This document shows positions 46,603 through 55,324 of a stretch of DNA of 64,000 bases, one piece after another (position 1 is the first letter of the stretch; every line of letters starts with the position of its first letter). A program made the position numbers and the translations under genes. This DNA is from Amphibacillus cookii (lineage in GTDB: Bacteria > Bacillota > Bacilli > Bacillales > Amphibacillaceae), in NCBI RefSeq assembly GCF_016908375.1, contig NZ_JAFBDS010000007.1, forward strand, positions 1 through 64,000, written 5' to 3'. The notes under the pieces are model-generated. The model did not search any database, was not told the DNA's origin, and saw nothing but the letters and a program-made list of their open reading frames with translations.

Positions 46603-47182
46603 CAAGAAAGAGAAAGACGCTGACTTTTATAATCAAGTTTATCTTGATGGTGGGCAAAATCGAATGTATAAGGTTCCTTATCAAGACAGTCCTTACTTTC
46701 CAATCTGGAAGCGGGCTATGGAAGTGCTTGAATTGAAAGATAAACCGAAAATTTTGGAGTTAGGCTGTGGTGTTGGGCAATTTGCTCAATTTCTCTTCAC
46801 ATACAATATTGATCATTACATGGGAATTGATTATAGTGAAGAGGCGATTAAGCAAGCTAAAGCGAGTAATCCATCATATAAAGAATGTTTTATTGTTGAT
46901 GATATCTACCAGACGACATGGATGGACTCAGACTATCAAATTGTTATTTTGTTTGAAGTCTTAGAGCATCTTGAACATGATTTAGCTGTGTTAGCTCGCA
47001 TAAAGAAAGGAAGCCAGGTCTGTTTATCTGTTCCGAATTTTGATAGCACAAGTCATGTTCGCTACTTCCCAACAGAGCAAGCGGTTATCGCGCGTTATCA
47101 AGAACATTTACAGATTGGAACCCTTTCAACTTTTTCTATTAGTCAAAAAAATAAATTGTATTTATTAACAGGTGTTAAATAA
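46592..47182 (+). CDS. Class I SAM-dependent methyltransferase
   Basis: A 196-residue methyltransferase. SAM motif I is LELGCGVGQFAQFL (about 57-70), motif II 'YMGIDYSEEAIKQA', and 'VILFEVLEHLEHD' is motif post-II. ATG 46592 (GGAGG upstream) lies within the end of the glycosyltransferase gene; the longer frame from 46517 is an overlap artefact. Together with the glycosyltransferase and the 656-residue glycosyltransferase opposite, it points to synthesis of a methylated surface glycan. Confidence 0.88.
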   Translation: MVANKKEKDADFYNQVYLDGGQNRMYKVPYQDSPYFPIWKRAMEVLELKDKPKILELGCGVGQFAQFLFTYNIDHYMGIDYSEEAIKQAKASNPSYKECFIVDDIYQTTWMDSDYQIVILFEVLEHLEHDLAVLARIKKGSQVCLSVPNFDSTSHVRYFPTEQAVIARYQEHLQIGTLSTFSISQKNKLYLLTGVK

Positions 47183-47410
47183 AACGAAGCTTCAATTAGC
47201 GGGCGGAGGGCTACAGGACGTGGCGGTCTTAGTCTAAGATCTTACCCCCCCACTGATGGAACACAAGCTAACGTCTTCGCGTCGTGCGAAAACGCTTGTG
47301 TGACCAACATCCTGTTGGCCCGAGTGAATCACGCATTAGCGTCCGTTACCGCGCGGCTAACTCGCATGATCACTCCTCTGTATGTTGAGGCGGACGGTTA
47401 TCTGTAATAA
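47179..47410 (-). repeat. Dispersed structured repeat, copy 8 (long variant, inverted)
   Basis: The only copy in reverse orientation: on the minus strand it begins TTATTACAGATAACCGTCCG, has the variant core CCTCAACATACAGAGGAGTG, the GCGGTAACGGACGCTAATGC stem region, then extra modules (CCAACAGGATGTTGG; GACTAAGACCGCCACGTCC) and ends near GAAGCTTCGTTTTAT. It fills the gap between two converging genes. Confidence 0.8.
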
Positions 47411-47415
47411 AACGT

Positions 47416-47453
47416 ACCGAAGCTCGATTCAACTTTCTGAATCGAGCTTCGGT
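47416..47453. terminator. Terminator that includes the glycosyltransferase 3' end
   Basis: ACCGAAGCTCGATTCA pairs with TGAATCGAGCTTCGGT. The right arm encodes the last codons of the minus-strand glycosyltransferase, and the stop codon lies in the loop, so stop and terminator are fused. Confidence 0.75.
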
Positions 47454-49399
47454 TTCATTTGTTTTAAGCGATCTTTAATGGATGTAACTTGTTTTTGGTA
47501 AAGGGAGTCATAATGCAGACTCTTTTTAAAATGCTCCTGTATTTTCTCGGATAAAGCTAAGAAATCTTCTTGTCTTAATGGAAGAGTGGTGTGATATTGC
47601 TTGAGCGTGTTCCAATATAATTTTCCAACATAAAAGTGCTTGCTAGCTTGTTGTTCAGCTTGATTTAAAACGGTCCAGTCAATGTTAGGTAAATAAGTAT
47701 CGACAGTGAAATTAGACACAATATAGTCAATTAAATAGATCATCGATACGATTCGTTCATCACTAAATGACAGGTTATGGTCATGACGGCGGTGACAAAG
47801 GACAGGTTGATCAAGGTGATGGTAGCGCCAGCCACGTTTAACGTTAACGAGACAATTCAATGTATCGCCTGCGATCGGTTTATCTGGATCGACTATCCAG
47901 TTATAATCATGGTCACGATAATAAGCCAGTTTGAACAAACCAATCATTGGTATGACACCCGATCCGAACCGTTCAAAAATAGTTTGCACGATGGCCTGAT
48001 CATTGTAAGTTTGATAATGCCATGTTGTTATGGGCTTTTCATTGTCATCAACAAGCATTAAATTGCCATAAACGTAATCAACATCATGATGTTGATTAAA
48101 AAAGTGCACGTAGTTCATTAACACATGTTGGTCGAATAAATAATCATCAGAACTGAGCGGTAGCAGATATTCACCTGAAGCTGTTTCGATTAAATCACGC
48201 ATGGCGATATCAGGAAGTCCTGTATTGTGATCATGAACAATAACTGATATGTTAGCGTATTTATTTGTGTACTGTTTAATGCGTTCAATTGAATGATCGG
48301 TGGAGTGATCATCTATAATGATAATCTCAATATTTGAGTAGGTTTGAGCTAGAACAGAACGCAAGCACCGGTCAAGATAATTGGCATAATTGTAGTTAAT
48401 AATGCCGACCGTTACTTTTGGCTGTTGCTTGGCATCTATCGTGACCGGTGATGAAATGGATTGTGATAATTCTTCAATGACGTTGTTAATTTTTTCCGTT
48501 TTTTCAGTTAAATGATAGTGTTCTTCAATAAAGCGCCGATATCCCTTTGCGTCGTAGGGTTGGTTGATCACCATATCGACAAACTCAGGTATTGAACTCC
48601 AAATCATTGAGGGTTCATAAATAGAATGGGCACCATAGAAGTTGTGGACAAGCGGTTTAATCCCTTTTGCCATGCCTTCCATAATCGACATATGTTGTGT
48701 CTCAAATAGACTAGACGAGATGATGTAGTCTTTATCGGCTAAGTAGTGATTCGGATCCGTTTGCCAACCATCAAACTTCACATATTTTTCTAGATCAAGT
48801 GCTTTTAAGATTTGATTGAAATAGAGTTGATAACGTTGATCTTGGAAAGTCCCGGCGATATGCAACCGATAATTCGAATCTTGTTCATGTAAAGCTTTAA
48901 ATGCATGGATTAACAACATCGGTCCTTTTTTATAATTGATATATCCTAGTGAAGTCAACCGATAACCGTCTCGAGGCGTTTTATATGTGTATTTGGCTAA
49001 GTCAACCCCATTTTCAATCACGCGTATTTGTTGCTCAGTCAACTGAGGTAACCGCTGTTTGACATATGCTTTGATCGGTTCACCAACAAAGATGATCCGA
49101 TCAATTGTGTTTAAGTTCACTTGTTTAATATAGTTTGTAAAAGCTTCATAGCTATGAAGACGACAAATTATTTTTTTGTGATAAGCGAAGGCAAGTTTAC
49201 TTCCATAAACGATGAGATCATCACACCATTCAAACCAACAAATATCAGCCCACTGCATGTTCACATCAATTTGTTGCTTCTCTTTTACTAAAACTTTCTT
49301 TGTGGTATGTGATTGAGCTAAATGATTGATAATCGGATTTAAAAAGTTATCTAAACCTGGTTTAACAAAAAAAACAATATTCACCATGTCTTTACGCAT
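47429..49399 (-). CDS. Two-domain glycosyltransferase (GT4 + GT2)
   Basis: A 656-residue protein with two glycosyltransferase modules. Residues 1 to about 310 resemble GT4 (GT-B): 'RVIENGVDLAKY' and 'ISSSLFETQHMSIMEGMAKGIKPLV' (core SSSLFETQHMSIMEGMAKG). Residues about 325-560 are a GT2 (GT-A): 'VTVGIINYNYANYLDRCLRS' opening, 'EIIIIDDHSTD', and 'LLPLSSDDYLF' as the DxD-like site. Two sugars may be added by one chain to a surface polymer or protein. ATG 49399 has the ribosome-like AAAAGG immediately adjacent, so ATG 49387 may be the true start. Confidence 0.85.
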   Translation of the reverse strand: MRKDMVNIVFFVKPGLDNFLNPIINHLAQSHTTKKVLVKEKQQIDVNMQWADICWFEWCDDLIVYGSKLAFAYHKKIICRLHSYEAFTNYIKQVNLNTIDRIIFVGEPIKAYVKQRLPQLTEQQIRVIENGVDLAKYTYKTPRDGYRLTSLGYINYKKGPMLLIHAFKALHEQDSNYRLHIAGTFQDQRYQLYFNQILKALDLEKYVKFDGWQTDPNHYLADKDYIISSSLFETQHMSIMEGMAKGIKPLVHNFYGAHSIYEPSMIWSSIPEFVDMVINQPYDAKGYRRFIEEHYHLTEKTEKINNVIEELSQSISSPVTIDAKQQPKVTVGIINYNYANYLDRCLRSVLAQTYSNIEIIIIDDHSTDHSIERIKQYTNKYANISVIVHDHNTGLPDIAMRDLIETASGEYLLPLSSDDYLFDQHVLMNYVHFFNQHHDVDYVYGNLMLVDDNEKPITTWHYQTYNDQAIVQTIFERFGSGVIPMIGLFKLAYYRDHDYNWIVDPDKPIAGDTLNCLVNVKRGWRYHHLDQPVLCHRRHDHNLSFSDERIVSMIYLIDYIVSNFTVDTYLPNIDWTVLNQAEQQASKHFYVGKLYWNTLKQYHTTLPLRQEDFLALSEKIQEHFKKSLHYDSLYQKQVTSIKDRLKQMKPKLDSES

Positions 49400-49545
49400 C
49401 CTTTTTTGAAACAGTTTTATGTGTAGTTATTGTATTCATTTCAGTTCGCTTCGCGTGTGTATTTGTAATATAAGATGGGATTAAAGGCACCTAGATAAAA
49501 AATAGGCATATATTAATACATCATAAAATAAAGGAGTAAACGATT

Positions 49546-50025
49546 ATGTATTATTATCAAAATATCCCATATTATCATCTACCTGCTCAACCTCACCGTG
49601 GCTATCCTGACAGACAACAGCATCAAGAAGATCATGGAAAGCATCCTTATGTTACAAATATTAATCGAGCAACGAAGGAGAACAGGAATTTTCGTAAAGC
49701 ATTATGGACAGGAGAACATTTGCAAGTGACATTAATGAGCATTGATGTCGGTGATGATATCGGACTCGAGATTCATCGTGATACCGATCAATTTTTAAGA
49801 ATTGAACAAGGGCGAGCGCTAGTACGAATGGGTAATCGAAGAGATCATTTGCCTTTTCAACAACATGCAAATAAAGATGACGCAATTATGGTACCGGCGG
49901 GTACTTGGCATAACGTGATTAATACAGGTCACGTTCCATTAAAACTTTATTCCATTTATGCACCACCACACCATCCGTTTGGAACCGTCCATCGAACAAA
50001 AGAAGACGCCATACATCACCATTAA
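49546..50025 (+). CDS. Cupin-domain protein
   Basis: A 159-residue single-domain cupin. The metal-binding motif 1 is 'GLEIHRDTDQFLRIEQG' (His and Asp/Glu set), and motif 2 is 'VPAGTWHNVINTG' with the conserved His. The N-terminal 40 residues are rich in His, Tyr, Pro and Gln and look disordered, and the C-terminus ends HHH. In Bacilli such His-rich small cupins are often coat or stress proteins, with no proven activity here. AAGGAG lies 9 bases before ATG 49546. Confidence 0.85.
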   Translation: MYYYQNIPYYHLPAQPHRGYPDRQQHQEDHGKHPYVTNINRATKENRNFRKALWTGEHLQVTLMSIDVGDDIGLEIHRDTDQFLRIEQGRALVRMGNRRDHLPFQQHANKDDAIMVPAGTWHNVINTGHVPLKLYSIYAPPHHPFGTVHRTKEDAIHHH

Positions 50026-50063
50026 TGGTTTGGTAGGTGGTTGATAGTGAAAGGGGTCCTTTA

Positions 50064-50116
50064 ACGGGCAGCGATATTAGCATCATAAGCGTAGAACGAT
50101 CATATTAACTGCCCGT
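50064..50116. other. Hairpin between cupin and HD genes
   Basis: ACGGGCAG (50064-50071) pairs with CTGCCCGT (50109-50116) across a long loop. There is no T run, so a terminator role is uncertain. Confidence 0.35.
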
Positions 50117-50241
50117 GAAATAGGACGCGTCTTTCCGTTCCCTTTCAAGATGATACAATTTAAGTGGAAAAGTCTCTGTGTTTAGTGGATAATAGTGATC
50201 GACAAAATTGAATGATAGATGATTGAAGAGGAGGAGATCGT

Positions 50242-51198
50242 GTGAAAGGCACAATGGATTTGATTTCAGAGCCGTTATATCCGAACATTAAACCATTTGA
50301 ATGGGAACTAGCGTTATTTAAAAGTAAACCTGTACGACGGCTTAAGCATTTAGCTCATTTTGGTGCAGGGGCATTAGTATCTCCTGTTGTGCATAGTCGG
50401 TATGAGCATACCATTGGCGTCTGGAAATTGGTTAGTTTATTTTTCCCTGATGCTATTAATCTTCGAGTAGCAGCCATTCTTCACGATATTGGTCACTTAC
50501 CTTTTTCACATGCTGTCGAAGTGCCATTGGGGTTTGATCACCATCAGTTAACCCGAAATTATATTCAAGAACAGGAAATAACCCATATTCTTGAGAGTGT
50601 AGAGATTGAATCGAAAACGATTATTGATTTGTTGGACATGCCTACAGTGATAACTGGAAAAGGGAAAGTGTTAGGGCTTGATCATTTAGATAGTTTCTTT
50701 CGCGATACATATATGTCTGGTCAATTAACAAAGCTACCTGGATCAATTTTAGCTAACTTAACATGTACAGCCGAAGGTATTGAAACAGATCGAGAAACAG
50801 GATGTGAATTAATGACTCTTATTCTAGCTGATCATCAACTTTTTTTATCACCTTATATGGTTGCGGTTGATCGGTTATTGGCTGAAGCAGTAAAGGCACA
50901 TTGGCTAGCGATAGATAAAGTTGATAAATATCAATTTGCGCGTATGACTGATGCAGATCTAATTTTTATGTTACAACATTCTCCTTCAGATAAAGCAAGG
51001 CAATTAATCGATACGATTTTGTTTAATCCCGCTCAAATAAAGATAAGCAAGCAAGCGTCGGTTAACAGTTATCCCATCAGTGTTAGAAAAATATATAACA
51101 AGCTTCCTAGAGTGAACACGACATGTCTAAATGAAGCAAACAGAATGGAAGAAAAGCTAGCAGGTTTGGCCTTTGATGAACAATATGTGTCTGTCTAA
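50242..51198 (+). CDS. HD-domain phosphohydrolase
   Basis: A 318-residue HD superfamily protein. The metal-binding residues are in 'HSRYEHTIGVW' (first His), 'AAILHDIGHLPFSHAVE' (the HD pair and further His) and 'LGLDHLDSFFRDT' (last Asp), as in dNTPase-like YwfO/SAMHD1 relatives. It likely hydrolyses nucleotides or nucleotide-like phosphates. GTG 50242 is preceded by GAGGAGGAG. No partner gene; the downstream kilobase contains repeats and a T-box leader. Confidence 0.88.
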   Translation: MKGTMDLISEPLYPNIKPFEWELALFKSKPVRRLKHLAHFGAGALVSPVVHSRYEHTIGVWKLVSLFFPDAINLRVAAILHDIGHLPFSHAVEVPLGFDHHQLTRNYIQEQEITHILESVEIESKTIIDLLDMPTVITGKGKVLGLDHLDSFFRDTYMSGQLTKLPGSILANLTCTAEGIETDRETGCELMTLILADHQLFLSPYMVAVDRLLAEAVKAHWLAIDKVDKYQFARMTDADLIFMLQHSPSDKARQLIDTILFNPAQIKISKQASVNSYPISVRKIYNKLPRVNTTCLNEANRMEEKLAGLAFDEQYVSV

Positions 51199-51288
51199 AT
51201 GAGAGGTGAAAAAATAAACTTTACAGAAGCAATGGAAAGTGTTAAGCTATTCGAAATTACTCAACTTTCGCACACTGAAAATAGTCAT

Positions 51289-51432
51289 TCAACCTTCTCA
51301 TACGTTAAGAACGTTATTTCGTTCCGAAAAGCAAGGGATTCGCTTTTCGCGGGGATGGCTTCAGCTAACTTTAGAAGCTAAGAGCGCTTCTAAAGCGGAT
51401 CTTCAGCTCATCCTATTCCCGCAGAAGTCTCC
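51289..51432 (-). repeat. Second dispersed repeat family, copy B (inverted)
   Basis: The reverse complement matches copy A (32379-32530) over nearly its whole length, including the GCGGGAATAGGATGAGCTGA start and the CATCCCCGCGAAAAGCGAAT part; only the central variable hairpin differs (TTTAGAAGC/GCTTCTAAA). Confidence 0.85.
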
Positions 51433-51662
51433 TCCCTTGCTTATCTCCACTTAGACGGGTGGTTCATACGGAATGCGAAAGCCCAACCGCACGAAATAAA
51501 GCGAAGAAGATGTGACACGACTAGAATTAAGAAGTTTCTTATTTTGAGACGCCATTCCGATGTCTTCATGATCTACATGGTGTAAATCTAACGTCCACGG
51601 ATTGAAATGGCGTTTGATGAGATCTTGAAAGATAACCATTATGAAGATAGATGTTACTATTT

Positions 51663-51845
51663 AGCAGGTGAGCTATGTGTAGACTCCTGTGGGTGTAGCG
51701 TGAGCTTGAGATCCACTTTGCCAAGTGGTTTTTTGACTGGGCAAAGTTAGCTCAAGCCACGCCCGCGGCTAGGGAGACACTGCGTTTACCAAGATGTCTC
51801 CCTTGTACTTGGGAGAGTGAAAGCGGAACATAGCTAACCTGCGCG
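51663..51845 (+). repeat. Second dispersed repeat family, divergent copy C
   Basis: Same plan: CTCCTGTGGGTGTAGCGTGA, GCTTGAGATCCACTTTG, loop, CAAAGTTAGCTCAAGCCACG, CCCGCGG. The outer arms GCAGGTGAGCTATGT and ACATAGCTAACCTGC add a further long pairing (51666 and 51827). It lies 45 bases before the T-box leader. Confidence 0.65.
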
Positions 51846-51889
51846 TCTAAAACAAAAGTTTTATAATCAATCGAAAAATAATAAGCAAT

Positions 51890-52156
51890 GATGAGAAGAG
51901 TAGATAAATGATAGCTTTGCAGAGAGCTCCGTTAGCTGAAAAGGAGCAAGCTGGATTTTGTTGAACCAAACCTCTGAGCTTTACACTGGATCCAGTATAG
52001 GTGATAGTGTAACGGGAGCTCCCGTTACAGAGCTAGGGTATAAGGACATCATACTGTACCCGATAAGGTTAATATAGTGATATATTAATAAACTGAGGTG
52101 GCACCGCGATCATAAATCCCGCCCTCAAGACTAGGTCTTGGGGGTGGGATTTTTCT
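51890..52156 (+). promoter_or_regulatory. T-box riboswitch before an MFS transporter
   Basis: All parts of a T-box leader are visible. Stem I begins at GATGAGAAGAGTAGAT and has the AGAGAG bulge; the specifier loop lies near 51963-51975 (GAACCAAACCTCTGAG). Stem II is GATCC-like, stem III the palindrome GTAACGGGAGCTCCCGTTAC, then the T-box AACTGAGGTGGCACCGCGA (52091-52109), and a terminator stem around AGACTAGGTCT ending in GGGATTTTT (52117-52156). Uncharged tRNA would allow read-through into the MFS gene. The codon is undecided: CAA (Gln), AAC (Asn) and CCA (Pro) are candidates. Confidence 0.92.
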
Positions 52157-52252
52157 ATGTTAAACAAATGCAAAGCCATAATGTGAATGGTTAAAAATAC
52201 CAAATAAAAATAGCAGTATGCCAACTATGAATCGTGATCGGGGGAGAGATTT

Positions 52253-53500
52253 ATGAAGTCAAATTTGAATGCGCGTATAACTTATCGCTTCATTTTTTTA
52301 TTTGTTATTGGTTTGTCACATGTAGGGGAATGGTTATATTTTATTGCACTAAATTTAATTATTTTAGAGAGAACAGGTACTCCTGCAGCGTTAACGGGCT
52401 TATATTTAATCAAACCATTAGCGGCCATGTTTGCAAGCTTTTGGATCGGAAGTGTGATTGACCGCTTAAATAAGCGTCAGTTAATGGTGTGGCTAGATTT
52501 AATTCGTGCAGGCCTTATCATCCTGTTACCATTGCAAAAGCAGTTAACGGTTATTTATATACTCGTCTTTGCTATTAATATAGCAAGTGCCATGTTTGGG
52601 CCCACTTCAATTATTTATATGACAAAGTTAATTGAAGAAAAACAACGCAAGTCATTTAATGCGTTTCATAGTCTGGTTACATCAGGCGCTTTTTTGATTG
52701 GGCCTGCCTTAGCGGGAATATTGTTTGGATTGGGCACCCCACTTTTGGCGATTTATTTTAATAGCGTTGCTTTGCTGGTATCTGGTATATTAACACTGTT
52801 TATCCCAGATGTTGAAGCGGTAGACGGCACGTTAAGCCCATCCAATCGATTGTCGTTTCAACAACTAAAGCAAGACTGGCGATCGGTTCTTATTTTTAGT
52901 CGGCAATTTCGTTTAATTATGTTTATTTATTTTTTATTCAATGCCACTATGATTGGCATGACAAGTGCAGTTGATTCATTGGAAGCCGCTTTTGCTACAG
53001 ATGTATTAGCTTTGTCTGATCAGTCATATGGTTTCTTAGTGACACTTGCTGGGATAGGGGTGTTGATTGGCGCATCACTCAATACCAGGATGGTTAACAA
53101 ATATAATCAATCCTTTATGATGGGAGCGAGTGCGGTTCTTGTTTCTATTGGCTATTGGGTTTATGGATGGTCAAGCACATTTGTGATTGCCGGATTTGGC
53201 TTTCTTATCATTGGCTTTTTTACTTCATTTGCAAATACAGCTTTTTTAACATTCTATCAGCATCATGTCCCTATCGATATGATGGGACGAATAAGTAGTG
53301 TTTACCAAATGGCTGAAGCGCTATTTATTATGTTGATGACGGGTCTTATTGGTCTATCAACAGCCTTTTTTTCACTACGTTACATTGTATTATCTGGTGT
53401 CGCAGTGATGTCAATGTTCGCTCTATTACTTTGTTATTTGCTGATTGTCCATGTTAAACGATCCAAACCTCTACATCATCGATCAACTGACATGGTATAA
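52253..53500 (+). CDS. MFS transporter under T-box control
   Basis: A 415-residue MFS protein with twelve predicted membrane segments. It starts 'FIFLFVIGLSHVGEWLYFIALNL' and has the loop 2-3 motif 'FWIGSVIDRLNKRQL' (GxxxDRxxRR-like). The second half opens near 'QDWRSVLIFSRQFRLIMF'. It resembles MFS_1/MFS_3 efflux-type proteins (MdfA/MefA-like), but its T-box leader ties it to an amino acid, so uptake or export of that amino acid or a precursor is likely. GGGGGAGAG lies before ATG 52253. Confidence 0.88.
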   Translation: MKSNLNARITYRFIFLFVIGLSHVGEWLYFIALNLIILERTGTPAALTGLYLIKPLAAMFASFWIGSVIDRLNKRQLMVWLDLIRAGLIILLPLQKQLTVIYILVFAINIASAMFGPTSIIYMTKLIEEKQRKSFNAFHSLVTSGAFLIGPALAGILFGLGTPLLAIYFNSVALLVSGILTLFIPDVEAVDGTLSPSNRLSFQQLKQDWRSVLIFSRQFRLIMFIYFLFNATMIGMTSAVDSLEAAFATDVLALSDQSYGFLVTLAGIGVLIGASLNTRMVNKYNQSFMMGASAVLVSIGYWVYGWSSTFVIAGFGFLIIGFFTSFANTAFLTFYQHHVPIDMMGRISSVYQMAEALFIMLMTGLIGLSTAFFSLRYIVLSGVAVMSMFALLLCYLLIVHVKRSKPLHHRSTDMV

Positions 53501-53545
53501 TATGTTGTACTGCATCTGAGCCATTTAAATCAAGGGGGAATCTTG

Positions 53546-54082
53546 ATGTATTTTACGATTGCGTATTTAAAAGAGGGAAATGCAAAACAAAAGTACGTGT
53601 ATCAGGTATTACAACAATTAGGAATAATGAATGACTTTTCCCACTACTCCCCAGTTTTATGTGGGACCATCCCGTTAGCTATCGATCATGATCACTCTGA
53701 TTTGGATATTATTATGACGGTCAAGGACTTTAATGTGTTCACTGATGAGGTTAAAGAAGCTTATCGTCAAATGGAAGGATTTCGTGTTAAACTTTATAAT
53801 GTGCGAAATATACCAACAGTAAAAGTTAATTTCTACTATCATAAATTAGCTTTTGAAATCTTCGGGCAAAACAAGCCAGTGATGGAACAAAATGCTTATT
53901 CACATATGATAATAGAAGCAAAATTACTTAGTAAATTCCCGGAATTTAGAAATAAAGTGATCGCATATAAAAAGCAAGGTTATCATACAGAAGCCGCTTT
54001 TTGTAAAGTGTTAGATTTATCAGGAAGTGATCCTTTTTCAACACTTTTAGATTATGGCAGAGAAAAGAATTGGATTAATTAA
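53546..54082 (+). CDS. DUF4269 nucleotidyltransferase-fold protein
   Basis: A 178-residue protein of the DUF4269 family, which has a nucleotidyltransferase-like fold: 'CGTIPLAIDHDHSDLDIIM' (core GTIPLAIDHDHSDLD) supplies the G-T/S and DxD pattern, and 'FEIFGQNKPVMEQNAYSHM' is the family signature. Substrate unknown. ATG 53546 has AAGGGGGAA upstream; a TTG at 53543 is alternative. It follows the MFS gene by 45 bases but without evident common function; the next gene begins 14 bases after its stop. Confidence 0.8.
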   Translation: MYFTIAYLKEGNAKQKYVYQVLQQLGIMNDFSHYSPVLCGTIPLAIDHDHSDLDIIMTVKDFNVFTDEVKEAYRQMEGFRVKLYNVRNIPTVKVNFYYHKLAFEIFGQNKPVMEQNAYSHMIIEAKLLSKFPEFRNKVIAYKKQGYHTEAAFCKVLDLSGSDPFSTLLDYGREKNWIN

Positions 54083-54096
54083 AAAAGGGGCGGAGT

Positions 54097-54651
54097 ATGT
54101 TGCCAGAACGAATAATACGTGTACTACACATCGGAAAACGAGTAAGTATCTTGAAAAAATTGACAGAAGCATGCATTGAGTACGGCTTTCATGCGAGTTG
54201 GACGAATCAACTTAAGCAAATTGAAGTAATCACAGCAACTTATCAAGCTAGTGATTATGATGTGATTACCTTTGAACAAGACATAAATACGGAAACAAAA
54301 GAAAAGTTAATGATAAGATTTACAAAGCAAAATCCTCAAATTAAATCGATCACGCGACTGGCTGAAATGCCAAGTCTTGTTATTGACCAAGTGCAACAAT
54401 TGTTTCGTTCAGATCAACACGGTTTACATATTGAGCGGATAGCTCCTAATCAAATCGAGTTAGCCAATCAAAAAAGTTGTCATATAATCGTGAAACATTA
54501 TTGGGTAAATTGGCTATACCAAAAGAAAGAAGCTATTTTATTAAATCTTGAAGTTGATAAAGGCGAAATGACTGTGGCGTGGCCTGATAAATCAAAACAA
54601 AGTTATATCAGTATTGTCGTCGACGATCAGGTGGTTGAGGTATTAAGTTAA
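54097..54651 (+). CDS. Response-regulator-like protein of unknown function
   Basis: A 184-residue protein. Residues about 5-85 resemble a degenerate receiver: 'VLHIGKRVSILKKLTEACIEYGFHASWT' pattern (core GKRVSILKKLTEACIEYG) and 'YDVITFEQDINTETKEKL' where a phospho-acceptor Asp would be expected, but the acidic pocket is incomplete. The C-terminal half has beta-rich sequence without a match that I know. AAAAAAGGGGCGGAG precedes ATG 54097. It may be cotranscribed with the DUF4269 gene. Confidence 0.6.
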   Translation: MLPERIIRVLHIGKRVSILKKLTEACIEYGFHASWTNQLKQIEVITATYQASDYDVITFEQDINTETKEKLMIRFTKQNPQIKSITRLAEMPSLVIDQVQQLFRSDQHGLHIERIAPNQIELANQKSCHIIVKHYWVNWLYQKKEAILLNLEVDKGEMTVAWPDKSKQSYISIVVDDQVVEVLS

Positions 54652-54767
54652 GAGTAGTGTATCAACTGATTTCATAGGGATTGTAGCCCAATGGTCGAAC
54701 ATATTTGTGTAAATAGCTCCTTACGTGTTTGGATGTTTACTCACATGTGTTACTTTCCGAATAAATA

Positions 54768-55313
54768 TCAGTTTCTATAATATTTTTGGCAAAGATTAAA
54801 GTGGTGCTGCTCATGAATACCGATTAAATCAATACTTTGAATCAGGTTAGGATAGTGGGCAATTGGATCAGGGTAGCGAATATGTCCGGCTATTCTTTCA
54901 TTTAGTTTGGTCACCATCGACTCTAATTTTTTTGTTTCATGAGTGATTTCTTTAAATAGAGCACGCGTGCTTATCAATTGTTCACCATGTTTAGGCGGCA
55001 TAATTATAGAAGGCGCTCGCATGGCTTTGTTGTGTTTTTGACTATATTCTTGGTAGATATTGTTTATCTGTATTGGATAGAGTGAATGTTTCCAAATATA
55101 TGCTATTGGCTTGGCTAATGGTAAATAAACGGTATTGAGTTGTCTAAAACGTTTAATCATTAAATACAGGTGATAATAAGTTTCGCCAATAGACCATTTA
55201 TTTATTTGTGGACGATCCCAGATTTGCCAATGATTTTTCGCTATGAGATGGTTGAACGTCTCTCTTTGATCATAGATCTTTTTAAAATGCTTCGTCATAG
55301 ATTCGTTCTGCAT
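54768..55313 (-). CDS. DinB-family four-helix protein
   Basis: A 181-residue DinB_2-type protein. The three metal-binding His of the fold appear as 'ETYYHLYLMIKRF' (His about 48) and 'GIHEQHHFNLCQKY' near the C-terminus, with 'WDRPQINKWSIGET' the usual first-helix motif. Some DinB proteins act as thiol (bacillithiol) transferases. It lies 12 bases after the ClbS-like gene on the same strand, so the two are cotranscribed. Confidence 0.82.
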   Translation of the reverse strand: MQNESMTKHFKKIYDQRETFNHLIAKNHWQIWDRPQINKWSIGETYYHLYLMIKRFRQLNTVYLPLAKPIAYIWKHSLYPIQINNIYQEYSQKHNKAMRAPSIIMPPKHGEQLISTRALFKEITHETKKLESMVTKLNERIAGHIRYPDPIAHYPNLIQSIDLIGIHEQHHFNLCQKYYRN

Positions 55314-55324
55314 GATTTCCCCAT

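Noticed and set aside
47777-48061. 94-codon plus-strand open frame inside the double glycosyltransferase
   Set aside because: Antisense shadow of a well-supported minus-strand gene, without a ribosome site or recognisable sequence.
51199-51460. Two small open frames (60 and 71 codons) after the HD gene
   Set aside because: They lie inside the second dispersed repeat family and read through its hairpins; they have no ribosome sites or homologues that I recognise.
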